38,670 bases of DNA from CAZSMC01 sp964607755 (GTDB taxonomy: Bacteria > Zhuqueibacterota > Zhuqueibacteria > Residuimicrobiales > Krinioviventaceae). The stretch spans positions 1 to 38,670 of the forward strand of contig CAZSMC010000040.1 of NCBI GenBank assembly GCA_964607755.1, written 5' to 3'. This document shows positions 8,025 to 16,139 of this stretch, one piece after another (the stretch's first letter is position 1; every line of letters starts with the position of its first letter). The notes under the pieces were generated by a model. The model was given only the letters and a program-made list of their open reading frames with translations, did not search any database and was not told the DNA's origin. The position numbers and the translations under genes are program-made.

Positions 8025-9602
8025 ATGGCCATCAATGAAACACCACCACCCAAACATGTTATCAAAAATGCATTTAAAGAGCTTGGAGAAACCCTTGTTG
8101 CTTTTATTAAAGCGCCGCGCGCGCTGTGGGGCATCAACGTTCCCTATGTGCTGGAGGGCCTTACCTATTTTGGCATTCTCACGATCCTCGGCAAATATTG
8201 CTCGGAAAATGTTGCGCTAAGTGATTTACAGGCGGGCTGGGTTTACGGCGGCGTGACCGGCGGAATAACGTTCGCCATGCTGCTTCTCGGCGGCGTTTCC
8301 GACAAAATTGGCGTACGAGCTTCGCTGGCTCTGGCTTTTGCTGCCATGGCTGTGGGACGTCTGCTCGTTGCATTGTCAGGGACATTGCCATTAGGTTCCG
8401 GTATGGGGTCGCCTATGTTTTTTGTCATGGCGATCGGTTTGATCATCATGGTGTCTGCTTATGGAATGTACCAGCCAGCCGCCTATGCCGGAGTCAAACG
8501 TTACACCAATCCGCAAACAGCAACAATGGGGTATGCGGTCATTTATGCTTTGATGAATCTTGGCGCTTTTATTTCCGGGCCTATTGCCTCCTTTACTCGC
8601 CAAAGCTCGGAAGACATTTTTCCGCCCAACGGACTCACAGCCGTCTTTTGGATATTTGCTGCCATCACGGTGATTTCCTTTGTTGCGACAGTCATTATTA
8701 TCACAAAACGCGTCGACAAAAACGCTGTAGACCGGGTTGCTAAAGAAATCAAATCAATGAGAACAAAAGAAGAAAACGACAAAGCCGAGAGCAAAGTTAA
8801 AGAAAGTACGTCTAAAGCGCGAGTGAGCAGTATCCCATTCTTTGCTTATTTATTGATCTCGCTCATTGCTTTTATTTTTGCCTTTTCGCCAATGGGACAG
8901 CGAATGATCGTCCTCAAAGTCGGCGGCATTATTGTAGGCGTACTCACTGGTTTGCTTTCTGGCTGGGAATATTTGCGTTACCGGCCGGAGCATCCGTTCC
9001 GGGATGTCCGCTTTGTATTTTTCATTTTCATTCTCATCCCGGTTCAAACTCTTTTTGCGCACAACTGGCTGACTATACCCTATTATCTCGATCGCGCCTT
9101 TCACGGCGGTTGGGTGAGCAATTATTTTGAAGTGCTTTCTAATCTTAATCCAATAATTATTTTTATCATCACACCGATCATTGCCGGATTAACCGCACGC
9201 GCCAATGTATACCGCATGATGATTCTGGGCACGTTCGTCATGGCAGCGCCAACGTTTTTACTGGCATCAGGGCCAAGTGCTGTGCTTTTCGTTGTGTACA
9301 TTATTATCATGTCCGTCGGTGAAGCCATGTGGCAGCCGCGATTCCTTCAATGGGTTGCCGAAATCGCGCCTGATGGTAAAACCGGTGCATATATGGGCAT
9401 CGCCCAGTTTCCTTGGTTTTTAACGAAACTGGTGACATCGCTCTATTCGGGGTGGTTCGTGGCTAACTATATCCCAAAACCCGAAACTGGACTGGCAATC
9501 CGCAGCGGCGAAATGTGGTTCTTTTATGCGCTTATCGCCATGCTTTCCCCGCTGGCGCTATGGATGGCAAAAAAGTGGATAATTAAAGGGATGAAGAGTT
9601 AA
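8025..9602 (+). CDS. MFS transporter (POT/oligopeptide-like)
   Basis: A 525-aa integral membrane protein with roughly 12 hydrophobic helices. It carries the MFS loop signature GGVSDKIGVR (about residue 86). Early residues VLEGLTYFGILTILGKY resemble the proton-dependent oligopeptide transporter (POT/PTR) branch, so a peptide or other small-solute symporter is likely, but the substrate cannot be read from sequence. A charged cytoplasmic linker (about 235-270) separates the two halves. AAAGGAGA at 8013-8020 is a good ribosome site for ATG 8025. It lies 45 nt after the acyl-CoA synthetase and is probably in the same transcript. Confidence 0.85.
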   Translation: MAINETPPPKHVIKNAFKELGETLVAFIKAPRALWGINVPYVLEGLTYFGILTILGKYCSENVALSDLQAGWVYGGVTGGITFAMLLLGGVSDKIGVRASLALAFAAMAVGRLLVALSGTLPLGSGMGSPMFFVMAIGLIIMVSAYGMYQPAAYAGVKRYTNPQTATMGYAVIYALMNLGAFISGPIASFTRQSSEDIFPPNGLTAVFWIFAAITVISFVATVIIITKRVDKNAVDRVAKEIKSMRTKEENDKAESKVKESTSKARVSSIPFFAYLLISLIAFIFAFSPMGQRMIVLKVGGIIVGVLTGLLSGWEYLRYRPEHPFRDVRFVFFIFILIPVQTLFAHNWLTIPYYLDRAFHGGWVSNYFEVLSNLNPIIIFIITPIIAGLTARANVYRMMILGTFVMAAPTFLLASGPSAVLFVVYIIIMSVGEAMWQPRFLQWVAEIAPDGKTGAYMGIAQFPWFLTKLVTSLYSGWFVANYIPKPETGLAIRSGEMWFFYALIAMLSPLALWMAKKWIIKGMKS

Positions 9603-9610
9603 ATGTTTAA

Positions 9611-9642
9611 GGCAGGACAGCAGATTGTATGGCTGTTCTGCC
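9611..9642. terminator. hairpin between convergent genes
   Basis: GGCAGGACAGC (9611-9621) pairs with GCTGTTCTGCC (9632-9642) with one G-T pair and a 10-nt loop. It lies between the converging MFS and aldo/keto reductase genes, so it may serve both. There is no long T run on either side, which lowers confidence. Confidence 0.5.
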
Positions 9643-9647
9643 GACGA

Positions 9648-10619
9648 TTAATCACTCACATTTGCTTCTCTCTTTTTTATCAACGTATCTATAACTGCAA
9701 TTTCCTCTTCAGTCAATTCAATGTCTCCTGCAGTAGCGGTTTCGGTGATTTGCTCCCGCTTACGGCCTCCGGCAATAGCAGAGGTCACCTCGGGACGACG
9801 AAGGACCCATGCCAGCGCAACCTGCGCAATGGTCACGCCACGGTTTTCAGCAATCCCGCGAAGGCCTTCAACCAGAGCCAGATTGTAACTAAAAAGTGGT
9901 TCACGGAACTGCGGGGCTCTGGTGCGATGATCGCTCTGTGGCAAAGCATTCACCCGTTCACGAGTCATTTTACCGGTTAAAAGACCTTTGTACATTGGGC
10001 TATAGCATACTACACCGATATTATTTTCACCACAAAATGGAAGCAGGTCATTTTCTGCTTTGTTGATAATAATACTGTACGGCGGCTGCAGGGAGGCGAC
10101 CGGATAGATGGTCATAATCCTTTTTATCTGATCCACGCTAAAGTTGCTCACACCAAGATAGCGAACTTTGCCCTCCTTTACAAAATCCGACAATGTTCCC
10201 CAGGCGTCCTCCAATTGTTCATCCGGCGCAGGCCAGTGGATTTGATAGAGATCAATTGTCTCAATTTGCAAACGCCAAAGACTGTTTTCGAGCTGTTCAC
10301 GTAATCCATCCGGTGATAAATCAAATGTCAGCTCTTTATTCTCCTTCCAGGTCCGGCCGCATTTTGTGGCTACAATTGGTTTTGGGGACATCCCCTTCAA
10401 GGCCTTTCCTACGACTTTTTCAGAGTGACCAAGGCCGTACACCGGGGCTGTATCTATCCAATTCACACCTACATCTATGGAATGGTGAATTGTTTCAATT
10501 GATTGCTGGTCATCTTGCGGGCCCCAGCTATATTCCCAGCCAGCACCTCCTAATGCCCAGGTGCCGAGTCCTATCGTAGTCAATTCCAAATCGGTATTGC
10601 CAAGTTGTCTCTTTCGCAT
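9648..10619 (-). CDS. aldo/keto reductase
   Basis: A 323-aa NADPH-dependent oxidoreductase of the AKR superfamily, cytoplasmic, that would reduce aldehydes or ketones; the natural substrate is unknown. The N-terminus MRKRQLGNTDLELTTIGLGTW is typical. The catalytic tetrad is visible: D and Y in NWIDTAPVYG (about residues 54-64), K in IVATKCGR and H in YQIHWP. The cofactor-binding C-terminal pattern AIAGGRKREQITE is present. The closest look is to AKR families that include YajO/GSP69-like enzymes. It is monocistronic, and no partner gene is nearby. Confidence 0.92.
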   Translation of the reverse strand: MRKRQLGNTDLELTTIGLGTWALGGAGWEYSWGPQDDQQSIETIHHSIDVGVNWIDTAPVYGLGHSEKVVGKALKGMSPKPIVATKCGRTWKENKELTFDLSPDGLREQLENSLWRLQIETIDLYQIHWPAPDEQLEDAWGTLSDFVKEGKVRYLGVSNFSVDQIKRIMTIYPVASLQPPYSIIINKAENDLLPFCGENNIGVVCYSPMYKGLLTGKMTRERVNALPQSDHRTRAPQFREPLFSYNLALVEGLRGIAENRGVTIAQVALAWVLRRPEVTSAIAGGRKREQITETATAGDIELTEEEIAVIDTLIKKREANVSD

Positions 10620-10883
10620 AAACTCTCCTTATGGTTTGATATCACACTATTTGTAATAATCGCATTATAGAGTTACTTTGATTAACACGTTTCACACAAA
10701 GATTATTTTCAAAAATAAATTTTTCTGTCCAATGACAGTTAAAAGTGAGATTTTTCCTCTAATCCATATCAACCGTATCCGGACAAAAAATGAATGAAAA
10801 TCCAAGTGCTTTTTTGTTTTTTTTGAATTAATAAAACCGGAATAAATACGAAATTGCTCGTGTAGGATTTATAACATGCTTAT

Positions 10884-10923
10884 ATATAAAAAAAGCTCTT
10901 ATAACATTTGTCATAAGAGCTTT
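10884..10923 (-). terminator. rho-independent terminator of tRNA-Phe
   Basis: AAAGCTCTTAT (10892-10902) and ATAAGAGCTTT (10913-10923) form an 11-bp stem with a 10-nt loop. On the minus strand the stem is followed by a run of T (the A run 10888-10894 on plus). It starts just after the tRNA 3' end. Confidence 0.85.
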
Positions 10924-10929
10924 CACACG

Positions 10930-11002
<73 letters not shown>

Positions 11003-11017
11003 TCATATAGAACGAAT

Positions 11018-11045
11018 AATATAATAAAATATTATAAATAGTCAA
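11018..11045 (-). promoter_or_regulatory. promoter of tRNA-Phe
   Basis: On the minus strand TTGACT (complement of 11040-11045) and TATATT (complement of 11018-11023) lie 16 bases apart. The predicted start is about 9 nt before the mature tRNA 5' end at 11002. Confidence 0.7.
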
Positions 11046-11244
11046 GAAATTTATTTCATAGCCTTTAATTTCTCTGGCCATTAAGCGAAAAAACCCTCTT
11101 TGTTCAAAGTAACCGTTGCCAAAGCCTAAATTTCTTGCATTCCTTTAATTTTTTGACTAAATTTCAGATTGCTTTGGCTTGAGGTGAAAACTTGGTCAAT
11201 TTAAATAAATTCTTGTCATAAAATAAGCGTTTGGAGGATAACTA

Positions 11245-14200
11245 ATGTCACGAAAAATGGTAACAATAGACGGCAATGAAGCTACCGCCTATGTCGCCCA
11301 CAAAATTAACGAGGTAATAGCCATTTACCCGATTACACCGTCCTCGCCGATGGGTGAGTGGGCTGATGCTTACTCTGCTGCCGGTGAAAAAAATATCTGG
11401 GGCACTGTACCCCAGGTCACAGAAATGCAAAGTGAAGGCGGCGCGTCCGGCGCTGTTCACGGCGCACTTCAAACCGGTGCATTATGCACCACCTTTACCG
11501 CCTCTCAAGGTCTTTTGCTGATGATTCCAAATATGTTTAAAATTGCCGGCGAGTTGACGCCTGCAGTTTTTCATGTCTCAGCTCGTACCGTAGCCAGCCA
11601 CGCACTTTCTATTTTTGGCGATCACAGCGATGTCATGGCAACCCGTTCGACCGGATGGGGCATGTTGGCGTCTAGCTCGATCCAGGAAATTATGGATTTT
11701 GCACTGATTGCTCAGGCCGCGTCGCTTGAATCACGCATTCCGTTTATCCACTTTTTTGATGGTTTTCGTTCATCTCACGAAATTCAAAAAGTGGAGCAGC
11801 TCACACGAGATGATATGGGTGCAATGATGAATGATGATTTCGTCTTTGCACATCGTATGCGGGCTTTAACTCCCGATCGACCGAAAATCCGCGGAACAGC
11901 ACAGAATCCCGATCACTTTTTCCAGGCTCGCGAGACCGTTAATCCATATTATGAAAAATGTCCTGAAATTGTTCAAAATGCCATGGACAAATTTGCATCC
12001 ATCGTTGGTCGGCAATATCATTTGTTTGATTATTTTGGCGCTCCTGATGCAGAGAGAGTGATTATTTTAATGACATCAGGTGCGGAAACGGCACAAGAAG
12101 CAGTGGAATTTATGAACGCCCGGGGAGAAAAAGTCGGTATGATCAAAGTCAGACTATATCGTCCATTCTCTATCGATCATTTTATCAACGCACTGCCCAA
12201 ATCCACCAAAGCGATATCGGTTTTAGACCGCACCAAAGAAGCCGGGGCTGCTGGCGAACCTCTTTACCTGGACGTCATTAATGCCCTGGCCGAAATAAAT
12301 CAGGAAGGCACTCTTCCGTTCGGCCAGATGCCAAAGGTGGTTGGCGGACGTTACGGCTTGTCATCGAAAGAATTTACTCCGGCGATGATCAAAGGTGTGT
12401 TCGACAATCTCAACTCTGAAAAACCGAAAAATCATTTTACAGTCGGCATAAATGATGACGTCTCACACACCAATCTGGACTATGATCCTGATTTTTCAAC
12501 AGAAAGTGATGATGTCATTCGAGGAATTTTTTATGGATTAGGCTCAGATGGTACTGTGAGCGCCAACAAAAACTCGATCAAGATCATCGGAACTGAAACA
12601 GATAATTACGCTCAGGGTTATTTTGTTTATGATTCCAGAAAAGCCGGTTCTGTCACCACATCTCACTTGCGCTTTGGTAAAAAACCCATTCATTCAACTT
12701 ATCTCATTAATAAAGCCAATTTCATCGGTTGTCATCAGCAGTTCTTTCTGGAACGGTTCAATGTTCTGGAAAAAGCTATTGACGGTGCGACATTTTTACT
12801 GAACACACAGGCAGGCCCGGATGAGGTTTGGGATTCGCTCCCCCGGATCATTCAGGAAGAAATTGTCAACAAGAACATCAAATTTTATGTCATTGATGCA
12901 TACAATGTGGCGAAAAAAACTGGTATGGGCGCGCGCATCAACACGATTATGCAGACATGCTTTTTTGCCATTTCCGGTGTATTACCACGCGATGAAGCGA
13001 TAAAATATATCAAAGATTCCATCAAAAAAACCTACGGTAAAAAGGGTGAAAGTATCGTTCAAAAGAACTTTCAGGCTGTAGATCAAACTCTGGAAAATTT
13101 GCATCAGGTCAAGGTGCCGTCCTCAGTAACCAGCAACATAGAAATGCCTCCCACCGTTCCTGATGATGCCCCGGATTTTGTCAAGGATGTAGTTGCAAAG
13201 ATCATCGTCGGAAAAGGGGATGACATCCCGGTAAGCGCTTTTGAACCGGACGGCACATTTGACACGGGCACAACTCAATACGAGAAAAGAAATGTCGCTC
13301 TGGAAATCCCGGAATGGGATCCTGACATTTGTATTCAATGCGGCAAATGTGCCCTGGTTTGCCCGCACGCAACTATTCGTCAAAAAGCCTATGATCCAGC
13401 TATTCTAAAGGATGGCCCTGAAACATTCAAATCGACAAAAGCCAAGGGCCGGGACCTTCCGGATGGCTGGCACTACACCATCCAGGTTGCGCCGGAAGAT
13501 TGTACCGGATGTGGTTTATGCGTGGAAGTGTGTCCGGCAAAAAATAAAAAAGAGCCCGGGAAAAAGGCGATCAACATGGTCCCTCAGCCGCCTATCCGCA
13601 AACAGGAACGCGATAATTATAACTTTTTCTTGAGCATTCCGGATATGGATCGCCAGGAAGTGAAAACCACTAATGTCAAAGGTTCGCAATTCCTGAAACC
13701 TTTGTTTGAATACTCTGGAGCATGCGCCGGATGTGGCGAAACGCCGTACGTAAAATTATTGAGTCAGCTTTTTGGCGACCGCGCTATCATTGCCAACGCC
13801 ACCGGATGCTCGTCAATTTATGGTGGGAATTTACCTGCCTTCCCATACACCAAAGACGCAAACGGGCGCGGCCCGTCCTGGTCGAATTCGCTGTTCGAGG
13901 ATAATGCAGAATTTGGCATGGGCTTTCGCTTGACCTGCGACAAGTTCAGCGAGTTTGCGCGTGAATTGGTCAAAAACCTTGCTTCTGATATTGGAAACGA
14001 TCTGGCAGATGCCTTACTGAATGCCGATCAATCTGATGAAGCCGGAATCTACGAACAGCGTGACCGGGTTCAAACATTAAAAGATAAATTAAAACAGCTC
14101 GACTCGGCCGATGCCAAACAATTGCTCTCTCTGGCCGATTATCTGGTTAAAAAGAGCATCTGGGTTCTCGGCGGCGATGGCTGGGCGTATGACATCGGTT

Positions 14201-14808
14201 ACGGCGGCCTGGACCACGTGCTGGCTTCCGGACGCAATGTAAATGTGCTTGTTCTGGATACCGAGGTTTATTCAAACACCGGCGGTCAAATGTCAAAGTC
14301 CACGCCGCTCGGCGCTGTAGCAAAATTTGCCGCGGCCGGTAAGCCATTGCCGAAAAAAGATATGGGCATGATTTTCATGACCTATCAAAATATCTATGTT
14401 GCCCGCGTTGCTATGGGTTATAATGACAACCAGGTTGTCCGGTCATTCAACGAAGCTGAAGCCTACAATGGCCCGAGCATCATTCTCGCTTACTCGACCT
14501 GTATCGCCCATGGCATTAACATGGCAAAAGGCATGGACAATCAAAAAGCAGCGGTTGAATCCGGGCATTATCCTCTGTTCCGTTTTGATCCGAACAAGAT
14601 CAAAGAAGGTAAAAATCCTTTAAAGCTGGATTCGAAAGAACCAAAAATTTCTTACGAGGATTTTGCCTACCAGGAAACCCGGTTTAAGATTTTGACGAAA
14701 TCCAAACCGGAACGTGCCAAGATGCTGATAGAAGAAGCGGAAAAAGATGTCAAGTCGAGATGGCACTTGTACCAGGAATGGGCAAACATCGAGTTTAGCC
14801 AGCAATAA
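11245..14808 (+). CDS. nifJ: pyruvate:ferredoxin (flavodoxin) oxidoreductase, single-chain
   Basis: Converts pyruvate and CoA to acetyl-CoA, CO2 and reduced ferredoxin, the key step of anaerobic pyruvate metabolism. At 1187 aa it is a full-length homodimeric-type PFOR with all domains fused. It has the N-terminal pyruvate-binding domain (YPITPSSPMGEWAD, about residue 28), the central domains, and a ferredoxin domain with CIQCGKCALVCP (about 695) and CTGCGLCVEVCP (about 753). A further cluster cysteine pair lies at CAGCGETPY (about 830). The thiamine-diphosphate site is GGDGWAYDIGYGGLDH (about 975) plus the NTGGQMSKSTPLG segment. GGAGG (11233-11237) precedes ATG. A hairpin separates it from the dihydroorotate-dehydrogenase-like gene that follows on the same strand. 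Confidence 0.97.
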   Translation: MSRKMVTIDGNEATAYVAHKINEVIAIYPITPSSPMGEWADAYSAAGEKNIWGTVPQVTEMQSEGGASGAVHGALQTGALCTTFTASQGLLLMIPNMFKIAGELTPAVFHVSARTVASHALSIFGDHSDVMATRSTGWGMLASSSIQEIMDFALIAQAASLESRIPFIHFFDGFRSSHEIQKVEQLTRDDMGAMMNDDFVFAHRMRALTPDRPKIRGTAQNPDHFFQARETVNPYYEKCPEIVQNAMDKFASIVGRQYHLFDYFGAPDAERVIILMTSGAETAQEAVEFMNARGEKVGMIKVRLYRPFSIDHFINALPKSTKAISVLDRTKEAGAAGEPLYLDVINALAEINQEGTLPFGQMPKVVGGRYGLSSKEFTPAMIKGVFDNLNSEKPKNHFTVGINDDVSHTNLDYDPDFSTESDDVIRGIFYGLGSDGTVSANKNSIKIIGTETDNYAQGYFVYDSRKAGSVTTSHLRFGKKPIHSTYLINKANFIGCHQQFFLERFNVLEKAIDGATFLLNTQAGPDEVWDSLPRIIQEEIVNKNIKFYVIDAYNVAKKTGMGARINTIMQTCFFAISGVLPRDEAIKYIKDSIKKTYGKKGESIVQKNFQAVDQTLENLHQVKVPSSVTSNIEMPPTVPDDAPDFVKDVVAKIIVGKGDDIPVSAFEPDGTFDTGTTQYEKRNVALEIPEWDPDICIQCGKCALVCPHATIRQKAYDPAILKDGPETFKSTKAKGRDLPDGWHYTIQVAPEDCTGCGLCVEVCPAKNKKEPGKKAINMVPQPPIRKQERDNYNFFLSIPDMDRQEVKTTNVKGSQFLKPLFEYSGACAGCGETPYVKLLSQLFGDRAIIANATGCSSIYGGNLPAFPYTKDANGRGPSWSNSLFEDNAEFGMGFRLTCDKFSEFARELVKNLASDIGNDLADALLNADQSDEAGIYEQRDRVQTLKDKLKQLDSADAKQLLSLADYLVKKSIWVLGGDGWAYDIGYGGLDHVLASGRNVNVLVLDTEVYSNTGGQMSKSTPLGAVAKFAAAGKPLPKKDMGMIFMTYQNIYVARVAMGYNDNQVVRSFNEAEAYNGPSIILAYSTCIAHGINMAKGMDNQKAAVESGHYPLFRFDPNKIKEGKNPLKLDSKEPKISYEDFAYQETRFKILTKSKPERAKMLIEEAEKDVKSRWHLYQEWANIEFSQQ

Positions 14809-14830
14809 AATCGTTTAAACTGCAGAACAT

Positions 14831-14855
14831 CACGGCGCCCTTTGCGGGCGCCGTG
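14831..14855 (+). terminator. hairpin after nifJ
   Basis: CACGGCGCCC (14831-14840) and GGGCGCCGTG (14846-14855) form a perfect 10-bp GC-rich stem with loop TTTGC. The T tail is short (TTTAAAC), so it may be a partial terminator or processing site between nifJ and the next gene, whose start is 44 nt away. Confidence 0.6.
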
Positions 14856-14898
14856 TTTAAACAAGCACAGCGTTTAAAGAAAAATAAAGGAACTGTTT

Positions 14899-15909
14899 AT
14901 GGATTTGTCAACAAATTACATGGGACTCAAGCTGAAGAATCCTCTGGTACCTTCAGCCTCTCCGTTATCTCAGACGATCGAGGGCATAAAGCAGTGCGAA
15001 GATGCCGGCGCCTCTGCGGTTGTGCTCTACTCGTTGTTTGAAGAACAAATTGCCTTTGAGGCCGAAGAACTGGATTACTTTCTCCAGCGGGGAGCCGAAC
15101 ATTTTGCTGAAGCGCTCTCATATTTTCCTCAACAGCAAGATTATAATTACGGTCCGGATGAATATCTCAATCACATTCGCAAGGCAAAAGAAGCTGTGGA
15201 TATTCCAATTATTCCAAGCTTGAACGGCGTCTCGACTGGCGGCTGGATTGATTACGCGCAAAAGATGGAACAAGCCGGCGCCGATGCTATCGAACTGAAC
15301 ATTTATTTCCTGTCAACTGATCCGGATCAAACCAGCGGTGATGTTGAATCCCAATACTTGAATATCGTCAAAGCTGTCAAACAAAATATTACCATTCCTG
15401 TCGCGGTAAAACTCAATCCGTTTTTTAGCGCAACTGCAAAAATGGCAGCGGACCTGGTTAAAGCCGGCGCCGATGCACTGGTCATGTTCAACCGTTTTTA
15501 TCAACCGGATCTGAACCTGGAAAACTTGAAGGTTGTTCCCGGTGTTGTGCTGAGCTCGTCCAATGACTTGCGCTTGCCTTTGCGCTGGATTGCCATTCTA
15601 TACGGACGTATACAGGCCAGCCTGGCAGGAACGACCGGTGTGCATACTTCGGAAGATGCCCTCAAAATGATAGCCGCCGGAGCCGATGTTGCGAATATGT
15701 GTTCCGCTTTGATCAAAAACGGCACAAACCATTTGAACACAGTGCTGAAGGGCATGGAACAATGGCTGGAAGAAAAAGAATATGAATCCCTGGCAGAGCT
15801 AAAAGGCAGTCTCAGCCAGAAAACGGTCGAGGAACCTGCGGCCTTTGAACGCGCAAATTATATGAAAGCTTTGAATGAATTTCAGCACTTTAATGACCGC
15901 AGTAAATAA
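14899..15909 (+). CDS. dihydroorotate dehydrogenase-like flavoprotein
   Basis: A 336-aa TIM-barrel protein of the DHOD superfamily. It has the N-terminal DLSTNYMGLKLKNPLVPSAS segment, barrel strands such as IPIIPSLNG and IPVAVKLNPF, the ADALVMFNRFY strand and a late phosphate-binding pattern TTGVHTSEDALKMIAAGA. An FMN enzyme is likely. The residues expected at the pyrimidine site are not clearly those of true PyrD, and the family is usually annotated only as dihydroorotate dehydrogenase-like. It sits directly after nifJ, an arrangement recalled from other anaerobes, which suggests a redox role near pyruvate or ferredoxin metabolism and not pyrimidine synthesis (inference). No pyr genes are present here. 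Confidence 0.82.
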   Translation: MDLSTNYMGLKLKNPLVPSASPLSQTIEGIKQCEDAGASAVVLYSLFEEQIAFEAEELDYFLQRGAEHFAEALSYFPQQQDYNYGPDEYLNHIRKAKEAVDIPIIPSLNGVSTGGWIDYAQKMEQAGADAIELNIYFLSTDPDQTSGDVESQYLNIVKAVKQNITIPVAVKLNPFFSATAKMAADLVKAGADALVMFNRFYQPDLNLENLKVVPGVVLSSSNDLRLPLRWIAILYGRIQASLAGTTGVHTSEDALKMIAAGADVANMCSALIKNGTNHLNTVLKGMEQWLEEKEYESLAELKGSLSQKTVEEPAAFERANYMKALNEFQHFNDRSK

Positions 15910-15911
15910 TG

Positions 15912-15945
15912 AAAAAAAGCCGGAAATTACTTTTCGGCTTTTTTT
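15912..15945 (+). terminator. rho-independent terminator after the DHOD-like gene
   Basis: AAAAAAAGCCG (15912-15922) pairs with CGGCTTTTTTT (15935-15945). The stem can extend inwards (GAAA/TTTT with one G-T pair) to a TTAC loop. The A/T arms make it work in either direction. It starts 3 nt after the stop codon. Confidence 0.88.
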
Positions 15946-16139
15946 ATGTACATAGCTGTCAAGATTCACTTGATCATTTTTATTGATTATGGCTTTGCGA
16001 TCGGTGTAGATTAATAAATTTATTTCAATTGCCAACGACTGTGGTACTTTATTTGCGTTATCTTTCCATTGAATCCTATCGAATAATTTTATAACTTTTA
16101 ATTCAAACGTGTGAGCTTGAATTAATTACGAGAAAAGGA

